DNA from: Candidatus Eiseniibacteriota bacterium
Lineage (GTDB): Bacteria > Eisenbacteria > RBG-16-71-46 > JAFGJU01
Direction: 5' to 3'
Assembly (NCBI GenBank): GCA_016928935.1
Contig: JAFGJU010000201.1
Span: 1 to 14,094 of the forward strand
DNA: 14,094 bases
This document shows, one piece after another, positions 7,607-12,801 of the stretch. The notes beneath the pieces were generated by a model. That model saw nothing but the letters and a program-made list of their open reading frames with translations. It made no database searches and was not told the origin of the DNA. Every line of letters starts with the position of its first letter. The stretch's first letter is position 1. The position numbers were made by a program, and so were the translations under genes.

Positions 7607-8632
7607 TCAGTAGCTGACTTTGAGCGTGCGTCCCGACTCGAACTTCGGCAGCTTCCTGGCTGACAGGTTGTCGCCCCTGCGCGCGGCCAGCGCAGTGGCG
7701 ATTATCGGGAGCGCAATGGTCGCGTCGGAATACACCGTCACCTTCGAGGCCTGCGGGGCGATTTTGCCCCAGGACTGCGCTTCCTCGAACGTGCATCCGC
7801 TGAGGCCGCCCCAGTGAGGTGGGTCCGTGATGACCTGAATTGCATACTTGTGGCCACCGACGTCAAGCCCCATCATTGGAGCCGTAACTTCAGTCTGCTG
7901 TATGAAGTTCTTGGGCAGGCCCCCTCCGACGTAGACGACGCCCGAGGAAACAAACGCGGCGAGCTTGGCCGTCTCCATCACGTCGGCCACGATGTCGAAT
8001 ACCACCGTATTCTCGTTTCTGCTCCTGCCGGCGGCGATGGCAATGCCTATGGATGAATCCGCGAGGCCGGGGCAGTACACAGGAACGCCCGCTTTGTAAG
8101 CGGTGGTGAGAATCCCTTCGTGCTTGGCCACGCCGGACAGTTTCCTGCCCAGAAGCCCGATGAACTCGCGCGTCGTGAAGGGCTCGCCCTGCGGGAGCTC
8201 CCTCGCGAACTCACGTATGAAGTCGTCCGTCTTCTGAAACTCCTCCTCTGACGCGAAAGTGTCGTATATCCTGTCCACGCTCTCCTGCTTCAGCGCCATG
8301 TCGTCGACGTTGTGAGTCCCCTTCCAGTGGGCGTAGCCCAGCGTCTCGTGGCAGTCGTGAAACAGGTTTGCTCCGGTGGACACGAGGCAGTCCACGAACC
8401 TGTTCTCCAAGAGGTACGAGACGACTTTGCGCATTCCGGCCGGGACCATCGCGCCCGCCAGGCCGAGGAATATCACGACCTCGTCGCCCAGCATCCGCTC
8501 CCATATCTCAACGGCGACCCCGACGCTCCGCGCCTGGAACGAGATGCCCGAAAACTGCCTTACTAAATCGTCCACAGTCGCGCCGCCTCTGACCTCGACA
8601 GGGTTCACTGGTATTTTCAGAAAACGTTTCAT
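7607..8632 (-). CDS. Deoxyhypusine synthase family protein (probable polyamine aminobutyltransferase)
   Basis: 341 aa, the length of deoxyhypusine synthases. The family uses NAD to move an aminobutyl group from spermidine or a diamine onto an acceptor amine through a catalytic lysine. The catalytic segment EEAQSWGKI is present with Lys290. Other family marks are STGANLFHD (85-93), VYCPGLADSSIG (185-196), VYVGGGLPKNF (233-243) and DPPHWGGLSG (270-279). Bacteria use EF-P rather than eIF5A, and no eIF5A gene is here, so the acceptor is probably a free polyamine, as in plant homospermidine synthases that evolved from this family. The adjacent agmatinase, a putrescine source, supports this. Start at 8632 has GGGAG six bases upstream. 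It follows the small acidic gene by 59 bases and probably shares its transcript. Family is sure; substrate is inference. Confidence 0.88.
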   Translation of the reverse strand: MKRFLKIPVNPVEVRGGATVDDLVRQFSGISFQARSVGVAVEIWERMLGDEVVIFLGLAGAMVPAGMRKVVSYLLENRFVDCLVSTGANLFHDCHETLGYAHWKGTHNVDDMALKQESVDRIYDTFASEEEFQKTDDFIREFARELPQGEPFTTREFIGLLGRKLSGVAKHEGILTTAYKAGVPVYCPGLADSSIGIAIAAGRSRNENTVVFDIVADVMETAKLAAFVSSGVVYVGGGLPKNFIQQTEVTAPMMGLDVGGHKYAIQVITDPPHWGGLSGCTFEEAQSWGKIAPQASKVTVYSDATIALPIIATALAARRGDNLSARKLPKFESGRTLKVSY

Positions 8633-8691
8633 TCCTGGCTCCCTACTGCCGACCTCCCTCAGGTTAATGCGTCGCGGAAAATCAGCGGATT

Positions 8692-8874
8692 CTACTCATA
8701 GTCCTCGTCGGAATCCTCCTCCTCGGCGAAATCGTCGCTCAGTTCCTCTTCGAAATCGTCCTCCACGTCCAGCTCATCCAGCCAGTCCTTCTCGTCCTCC
8801 ACCTCGCGGATTACCCTCTTCTTCCGGTTGGGACGCTCATCCTGGCTATCGAAGAACTTCTTCCGGGCGTTCAT
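8692..8874 (-). CDS. Small highly acidic protein, function unknown
   Basis: 60 aa from an ATG at 8874 with GGAGGAG nine bases upstream; a longer reading from 8940 lacks such a site. The protein is bipartite: residues 4-23 are basic (nine Arg/Lys), while residues 24-60 contain 24 Asp/Glu in 37 residues, with Trp31 and scattered Phe/Leu, ending in DEDYE. No family is recognised. Acidic tails like this occur in DNA-mimic proteins, in chaperones of basic proteins and in ribosome- or polymerase-associated small proteins, but nothing here decides between them. It sits downstream of the gyrase-domain gene and 59 bases before the deoxyhypusine-synthase homologue, probably as first gene of that transcript. 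A strong hairpin lies in its leader. The good ribosome site and biased composition argue that it is real. Confidence 0.7.
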   Translation of the reverse strand: MNARKKFFDSQDERPNRKKRVIREVEDEKDWLDELDVEDDFEEELSDDFAEEEDSDEDYE

Positions 8875-8907
8875 TGGACTAGACTCCTCCAATGTCTGTT
8901 GACTGCC

Positions 8908-8932
8908 CGCCGGACGCAGTAGGCGCCCGGCG
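8908..8932 (-). promoter_or_regulatory. Strong leader hairpin upstream of the acidic-protein gene
   Basis: On the minus-strand RNA, CGCCGGGCGC pairs with GCGUCCGGCG across a five-base loop (CUACU): ten pairs, one of them G-U. The wobble pair is possible only in the minus-strand transcript (the plus strand would have A-C), which agrees with gene direction. It lies about 33 bases before the start codon at 8874 and has no U-tract, so a terminator is unlikely; an mRNA-stabilising or regulatory role is inferred. Confidence 0.45.
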
Positions 8933-9049
8933 CAACTCAAGAGATGTGTAACGTTAGATGAGCAAGAAAATCCCTGTTGTTTGTCCGTGGTTTGGCTCTT
9001 CTCTGTCTATTCCCGGGCTTCGCCCACCTCCTTTCGCACAAAGCGGAGC

Positions 9050-9078
9050 GTAGTATATCAAGTGACTCCCAGCGTCAA
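9050..9078 (-). promoter_or_regulatory. Candidate promoter for the acidic protein-DHS-speB unit
   Basis: Minus-strand TTGACG (9078-9073) lies 15 bases before TATACT (9057-9052), or 17 before TACTAC. It falls just past the stop of the gyrase-domain gene (9100) and would give a leader of about 170 bases ending at the acidic-protein start. Spacing is imperfect, so the call is tentative. Confidence 0.4.
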
Positions 9079-9099
9079 CGAAAAAATGGAGGCGGCCCC

Positions 9100-10065
9100 T
9101 CACACCACGACGCCGACCGCGACCGCGTCGTCCTCTTCCAGCCGCATGAGCCGCACGCCTGAGGCCGCGCGTCCCGTCTCGCGCACGTCAGCAGCGCCGA
9201 ACCTGATGAACTTTCCGTTCTTGCTCGAAAGCAGCACCTCTCCGCCGGCCACAGTGGCCGCGAACGCAACGTTGCCGGTTTTCTCCGTCAGTTTGGCGCC
9301 CGTCACACCTCCGGCACCGCGAGCCGTCTTTCTGAACTCTCCGTAGTCTGTAAGCTTGCCGAAACCCTTCTCCGTCACCACGAGGAGGTTGAGCCCTTCC
9401 CGGGCCGGACACACAGCCACGACCGAGTCATCCGGGGTGAGCCTCACGCCCCGCACCCCCTGGGCGTTCTTACCCATCACCCTGACGTCTGCCTCGTCGA
9501 AGTTGACCACCTTGCCCAGGGCAGTCACAATTAGAGAACCCGCGGGCGCCTCGGACACGTATCCTGAGCGGATCACGTCACCCTCGCCGAGCGACATGGC
9601 CATCGTGCCGCCCGCCTTCTGTTTCTTGAAGCTCGAGAGAGACGTCCTCTTGACTATGCCCCTTGCCGAGATGAGAAACAGCGGTTCCTCCCCTATCTCC
9701 CCGACGCGGGCCAGCATGAAAGTGACAGTCTCCTCCGGAAGCAGGTCCAGGAGGCCCGCCGCCTTCTTTCCCCTGGCGTACCGCCCCATGACAGGTATCT
9801 GCTCCTTGTTGAGCGAGTGGCACCTGCCCGCGCTCGTGAAGAAGAACACCCTGGCCCCGGGTTCGGCCTTCGCCAGGCCGCATATGGCGTCCTCTTCTTT
9901 CGGCTTCCCGCCGACTATGCCCTTGCCCCCTCGCTTCTGCGCCTCGAACTCGCCGAGCGGCACGCTCTTCAGGAACCCGCCGGCGCTCAGTATCACAAGA
10001 ACAGGCTCATTCACGGACGCCGCTTCAACCGGCGCCTCTTCGGTGCGCGTCTCTTCCGTGGACAT
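9100..10065 (-). CDS. Stand-alone DNA gyrase subunit A C-terminal beta-pinwheel domain protein
   Basis: 321 aa made almost wholly of a GyrA C-terminal domain. The GyrA box QKRGGKG (43-49), needed in gyrase for wrapping DNA and introducing negative supercoils, is intact. Six blades of about 50 residues can be followed (about 22-75, 76-122, 124-172, 175-222, 226-272, 274-321), each with an FxxSxxGxxxx(L/V/F)-type strand and a G(A/G)xGV-type turn. The breakage-reunion domain with its catalytic tyrosine is absent, and upstream sequence is repeat, not gyrase, so this is not a truncation seen at a window edge. The start at 10065 has AAGGAGG five bases upstream; the longer open frame to 10323 only reads through the repeat. 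In Borrelia burgdorferi the GyrA C-terminal domain is also made as a separate DNA-binding protein. A nucleoid or gyrase-modulating role is inferred. Confidence 0.88.
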   Translation of the reverse strand: MSTEETRTEEAPVEAASVNEPVLVILSAGGFLKSVPLGEFEAQKRGGKGIVGGKPKEEDAICGLAKAEPGARVFFFTSAGRCHSLNKEQIPVMGRYARGKKAAGLLDLLPEETVTFMLARVGEIGEEPLFLISARGIVKRTSLSSFKKQKAGGTMAMSLGEGDVIRSGYVSEAPAGSLIVTALGKVVNFDEADVRVMGKNAQGVRGVRLTPDDSVVAVCPAREGLNLLVVTEKGFGKLTDYGEFRKTARGAGGVTGAKLTEKTGNVAFAATVAGGEVLLSSKNGKFIRFGAADVRETGRAASGVRLMRLEEDDAVAVGVVV

Positions 10066-10070
10066 TGTGG

Positions 10071-10077
10071 CCTCCTT
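10071..10077 (-). promoter_or_regulatory. Strong Shine-Dalgarno fixing the start of the GyrA-CTD protein
   Basis: Minus-strand AAGGAGG ends five bases before ATG 10065. It shows that this C-terminal domain has a dedicated translation start, and it rules out the longer repeat-encoded N-terminus. Confidence 0.8.
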
Positions 10078-10089
10078 AAGCAGGTCTGT

Positions 10090-10244
10090 GTCGCCTCCAG
10101 GTCGCATCCGCGTCGCTTCCGGGCCGCGTCCCGCTCGCATCCTCGGTTGCGTCAGGGTCGCCTCCGGGCTGCATCTAGGTAACGTCCAGATTGTCTCCCG
10201 CTCGCGTCCCGGGCAGTATCCCACTCGCATCCGCGTCGGCTCTG
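10090..10244. repeat. Degenerate 11-bp tandem repeat, about 14 units
   Basis: On the plus strand, consensus GGTCGCATCCG recurs every 11 bases: GTCGCCTCCAG (10090), GTCGCATCCGC (10101), GTCGCTTCCGG (10112), GCCGCGTCCCG (10123), and on to ACTCGCATCCG (10223) and CGTCGGCTCTG (10234), with one 12-base unit at 10211. It lies directly upstream of the GyrA-CTD ribosome binding site. Units differ by one to five bases, so the array is old or maintained loosely. Confidence 0.75.
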
Positions 10245-10341
10245 GCTCATACACGACGGCGAGCCGCGTCACGACAGCGATACTTGATGGGTGGGCAGCA
10301 GTAAGTGTCCAGCCGGCAATCACGCTACTCCCCCGGATGAA

Positions 10342-10359
10342 CGAACGCGGCCGCGTTCG
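10342..10359. repeat. Perfect 18-bp palindrome
   Basis: CGAACGCGGCCGCGTTCG is a perfect palindrome with no spacer, 73 bases beyond the stop of the FG-GAP-like gene. As RNA it could form a 7-bp stem with a GGCC loop, but no U-tract follows, so either an operator or a weak terminator-like hairpin is possible. Confidence 0.5.
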
Positions 10360-10431
10360 CGTCCCGAGCCGAAGGAAATGATAACATGATGCACGACATA
10401 TGAGCTGCGAGGGATAGACGCCCGCTCGGTC

Positions 10432-11310
10432 TCAGAAGACCGTCTTCTCCTGCCTGATGTCCAGGTCGTACATTCTGAGGGCGCCGCCGGTCGATTCGCA
10501 CACCAGCTCAGGGACTCCGTCGTCGTCCACGTCGAACAGAGTGAGTCGCGTACCGAAGAAGTCAGTCTGCCACTCAATGTTCAGAGTCCGGGCGTTTATC
10601 ACGAAACCTGAGTCGAGCACAAGCTCCTTCTCGTCGTCGTCGTCCACGTCGCCTATCACCATGTACTCGGCCCTGAACTCGTCGGCGCTCTGATATTCCC
10701 TCTGCAGTCTCTCCCCGTCCAGGACCAGCAGCCTCGAGTCGGCGCACAGGATCAGCTCCCTGGCCCTGTCCGGGTCGAGCTGGTCTATCAGGAATTCCGA
10801 CACGCTCTCAAAATCGTTCGAGGTATTTTCCCAGACAAGCTGGCGCGTTGACGTGTCGAACACAAACATCCTTCCGGCGGAAGTCAGCACCACGAGGTCC
10901 ACGACTCCGTTAGCGTCGATGTCATCGGCCAGAATCTTCTTGACCGGTGCGCCGAGGTAGAACGTGCTCCACGTGCTCGCGTACCCGAAGCCCATCCACC
11001 TGCTCACGTACACGTATCCCCTCGCGCTTCCGACCGCGACGTACTGACGAGGAACCGAATCGGCCGTGAACGCGGCCACGGCTCTGTAGTGCGCGGCGAA
11101 CATCGCAGGCTCGAGCGCCGGACACACCGGCTCCCTGGGGCCACCGTGCGGCCGGCCCGCGACCGCGGTCGTGTCCGGGGGCGGGGGCGGAGGCGCGGAA
11201 AATGCAGGAGAGAAACAGGCAACGGACATCCCCACGACCAGGGCCGAGAGCAACAGGCAGGTACGGACCGTGGCTCGAGGCGCGGTTTGTGCGGAGCAGG
11301 CAGTCTTCAT
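10432..11310 (-). CDS. Secreted FG-GAP/VCBS-like repeat protein
   Basis: 292 aa. The start at 11310 is set by GGAGG six bases upstream and by a Sec signal directly after it: Arg-containing N-terminus, hydrophobic stretch about 18-33, AFSA near residue 39, then a proline run PPPPPP. Calcium-loop motifs of the FG-GAP type recur at DIDANGVVD (130-138), DQLDPDRARE (176-185), GDVDDDDEKEL (220-230) and FDVDDDGVPEL (259-269), each followed by a strand such as LVVLTSAG or LVLDSGFV. These fit blades of a beta-propeller; the count suggests an incomplete or short propeller. The protein ends at a natural stop. Such proteins are commonly extracellular or periplasmic; the ligand is unknown. The open frame continues upstream to 11919, but that part has no start signal or recognisable content and is left out. 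Confidence 0.8.
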   Translation of the reverse strand: MKTACSAQTAPRATVRTCLLLSALVVGMSVACFSPAFSAPPPPPPDTTAVAGRPHGGPREPVCPALEPAMFAAHYRAVAAFTADSVPRQYVAVGSARGYVYVSRWMGFGYASTWSTFYLGAPVKKILADDIDANGVVDLVVLTSAGRMFVFDTSTRQLVWENTSNDFESVSEFLIDQLDPDRARELILCADSRLLVLDGERLQREYQSADEFRAEYMVIGDVDDDDEKELVLDSGFVINARTLNIEWQTDFFGTRLTLFDVDDDGVPELVCESTGGALRMYDLDIRQEKTVF

Positions 11311-12022
11311 TTGTAACCTCCAGGTCGGCCCGGGTTGTGGCAGGCCGCCGGACTCGGACGCGCGTGCTACAAACAGCTTGGCGGGTGCCCTGCCGCGGTG
11401 CGCGTGCCCATAGTCCGGAGCGCTGGCTGTGGTTCGTGCGCCGCTTGCGTGGGGTGCAATGTCTATCGGGTCTCGCCGCCGCTGGAGTGCCCCTGAACAG
11501 CACTCCATTGTGCGAACGCCCGGCTCCACTGCCCCACTGTGGGGCTCCACCGCCGTGTCTTGAGTCAGGTTAGAATAGCCCCCATATACGGTCAACAGGA
11601 AAAGAAAAAGGGAGCGGAGGCGTCGTTCGGTCTGCGAGGGGACGCGCGGCGGTCGTCCAGGATGCGGCACACAGAGAAAAGTCTTGGCAAGGGCGTCACA
11701 TTGTGATGTAGCCGTGCAGTTTGAGATTGACTTGAGCGCAGGCTTGTGGTAGTTTGCGTAAGAACCTTGGGCCCGCTGACGGCTCATGGCGGAGGTCCAG
11801 GACAATCCCTCTTCCGACACGACTACGGGCCCAGTATTGCCGGTTGCTCTGACCTTACCGGGTCGGCCGCGTATTCCTATGCCGAAACCAGATATCCCCG
11901 TGTCGGCGGCGAAGCCCATCGCAACACGCTAGCCAGATGCGGCTTACGGCGCTGAGACCTGCGGGGATATACCGACAGGAATGCAGTCTAAAGGTAACTG
12001 GGGCGGACCGGTATAGGACGTA
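11311..12022. other. Long gap with no supportable gene
   Basis: About 710 bases up to the putative cassette boundary. Open frames on both strands lack ribosome sites and recognisable content. Small features: a CCCCA-CTG-TGGGG hairpin (11532-11544) flanked by two GGCTCCAC copies (11522, 11543), and a TATACCG/CGGTATA inverted pair (11968-11974, 12009-12015). The right end borders the accessory cassettes. Confidence 0.5.
11567..11595 (-). promoter_or_regulatory. Candidate promoter for the FG-GAP-like gene
   Basis: Minus-strand TTGACC (11595-11590) is followed after exactly 17 bases by TAACCT (11572-11567). It would give a leader of about 250 bases before the start at 11310. The -10 is poor, hence moderate confidence. 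Confidence 0.35.
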
Positions 12023-12029
12023 GTTAGCT
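12023..12029 (+). other. Possible cassette boundary core site (GTTAGCT)
   Basis: GTTAGCT resembles the GTTRRRY core of attC sites (one mismatch) and is the exact reverse complement of the AGCTAAC at the next candidate site (12655-12661). It sits about 70 bases before the antitoxin gene. The sequence upstream folds only weakly as an attC, so this is tentative. Confidence 0.3.
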
Positions 12030-12047
12030 TCACGGGGCTTCTGGGGC

Positions 12048-12081
12048 TTGACAAAATCGCCGGTATGATATATTGTAATAC
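12048..12081 (+). promoter_or_regulatory. Toxin-antitoxin promoter with overlapping imperfect palindrome
   Basis: TTGACA (12048-12053) is a perfect -35. TATATT (12069-12074) follows at 15 bases. Overlapping the -10 is an imperfect palindrome GTAT...ATAC (12063-12081), a likely operator for the ribbon-helix-helix antitoxin, since such modules usually autoregulate. The tract is strikingly AT-rich compared with the rest of the window. Confidence 0.55.
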
Positions 12082-12094
12082 TTGAGGTGATTGC

Positions 12095-12337
12095 ATGAGC
12101 ACGATAAAGGTAGCCATCACGATTCAGGACCATTTGCTCGACAGGCTGGATCGATTGGTCAAGGCGAGAGTATTTCCAAATCGCAGTAAAGCGGTGCAAG
12201 AGGCCGTGAAGGAGAAGCTGGCACGGCTCGATCGCAACCGGCTGGCGCGGGAATGTGCAAAGCTCGATAAGAAGTTCGAGCGTTCAATGGCAGAGGAGGG
12301 CATTTCGCGGGAGCTTTCTGAATGGCCAGAATACTGA
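12095..12337 (+). CDS. Ribbon-helix-helix (CopG/MazE-like) antitoxin
   Basis: 80 aa. Residues 4-9 (IKVAIT) form the expected beta strand, followed by two helices (about 14-22 and 29-46) with the turn FPNRSKAVQEA between them, the pattern of RHH DNA-binding antitoxins. The C-terminal half is charged and would wrap the toxin. GAGGTGA lies five bases upstream of the start. It overlaps the toxin gene by 16 bases, the usual arrangement for balanced production. Its -10 region carries an imperfect palindrome that could be its operator. Base composition is less GC-rich than neighbours, consistent with horizontal acquisition. Family assignment rests on pattern, partner and order. Confidence 0.85.
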   Translation: MSTIKVAITIQDHLLDRLDRLVKARVFPNRSKAVQEAVKEKLARLDRNRLARECAKLDKKFERSMAEEGISRELSEWPEY

Positions 12338-12660
12338 GGGGCGAGATCTATTGGGCTGATCTGGATCCGACGAAGGGGCGCGAGCAAGCCGGCGAACGCC
12401 CCGTGCTAATCCTCAGTCATGATATCTTCAATGAACGTTCTGGCACCGTTATCGCGATGGCGCTTACAAGTGCACCTCAGAAGGCGGGTTTTCCGCTGAC
12501 GCTTGAGCTTTCGAATTCGGCTCTGCCAAAGAAGTCATGGATCAAGATCAGCCAGATTCGCACTTTGTCAACCGAGCGGCTCGGGAAGAAAATCACGAAA
12601 TTGTCCGATAAAGAGCTTGATCTCGTCATTGAAGGATTAAACGAGATCATCGGAAGCTAA
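12322..12660 (+). CDS. MazF/PemK-family mRNA interferase toxin
   Basis: 112 aa, normal for MazF. Diagnostic motifs: RGEIYWADLDPTKGREQAGERPV at 6-28 in its RGxxYWADL and GxERPV parts, with the conserved Arg26, and VIAMALTS with the catalytic-type Thr49; IKISQIRTLSTERLGKKI (74-91) matches the C-terminal strand-helix of the family. It is predicted to cleave mRNA at a short sequence when freed from the antitoxin; the recognition sequence cannot be read from here. The start lies inside the antitoxin frame with GGGAG eight bases upstream. Its TAA stop (12658-12660) overlaps the left core of the attC-like site, the usual geometry of a gene cassette. Confidence 0.92.
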   Translation: MARILRGEIYWADLDPTKGREQAGERPVLILSHDIFNERSGTVIAMALTSAPQKAGFPLTLELSNSALPKKSWIKISQIRTLSTERLGKKITKLSDKELDLVIEGLNEIIGS

Positions 12661-12766
12661 CTCCGCATGCAGCTGACGGCCGCTACCGTCACGCCGCCTG
12701 TGGAGCACGCGGCGCGCCGGCCCGCCGGGGCGGCGGACGCGGCCGCAGCTGATGCCGGTGTTAAGC
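12655..12766 (+). other. attC-like recombination site (integron cassette boundary)
   Basis: Ends are AGCTAAC (12655-12661) and GTTAAGC (12760-12766); the second fits GTTRRRY exactly, the first has one mismatch to RYYYAAC. Between them the arms pair extensively: AAC with GTT, CCG (12663-12665) with CGG (12756-12758), CAT (12666-12668) with ATG (12752-12754), CAGCTG (12670-12675) with CAGCTG (12746-12751), CGGCCGC (12677-12683) with GCGGCCG (12739-12745), and GTC-CGCCGCC with GGCGGCG-GAC further in. Single unpaired bases such as G12669, A76-type A12676 and C12755 resemble the extrahelical bases of attC sites. Length 112 bp is within the attC range. No integrase is in the window. Confidence 0.75.
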
Positions 12767-12790
12767 GCCATCAGCAGCATCCCAATTCTC

Positions 12791-12795
12791 AGGAG
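12791..12795 (+). promoter_or_regulatory. Shine-Dalgarno deciding the nuclease-like gene start
   Basis: AGGAG six bases before ATG 12802. It selects this start over the ATG at 12667, which would translate the attC-like palindrome. Confidence 0.7.
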
Positions 12796-12801
12796 TTTCA
12801 G

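Larger units (their letters stand above)
10066..10431. other. Intergenic gap upstream of the GyrA-CTD gene
   Basis: 366 bases without a gene between the FG-GAP-like gene and the GyrA-CTD gene. It holds the 11-bp tandem repeat (10090-10244), the 18-bp palindrome (10342-10359) and an AT-richer patch at about 10375-10400 on which I see no convincing promoter. Confidence 0.6.

Noticed and set aside
10066..10323. Upstream extension of the GyrA-CTD protein through the 11-bp repeat
   Set aside because: The strong AAGGAGG before 10065 fixes the start, and the extension has repeat-derived Pro/Glu/Arg content with no gyrase homology.
11696..11706. TCACA-T-TGTGA palindrome resembling CRP half-sites
   Set aside because: The half-sites are in the wrong order and spacing for a CRP box and no gene start is near.
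11311..11919. Long N-terminal extension of the FG-GAP-like gene
   Set aside because: A signal peptide with its own ribosome site begins at 11310; the upstream frame has no recognisable content.
11746..11955. 69-codon plus-strand open frame in the long gap
   Set aside because: No ribosome site, no recognisable motif, and the minus strand is open too, as expected by chance in GC-rich DNA.
12667..12801. Upstream extension of the nuclease-like gene from ATG 12667
   Set aside because: It would translate the attC-like palindrome; the ATG at 12802 has a proper Shine-Dalgarno and normal composition.
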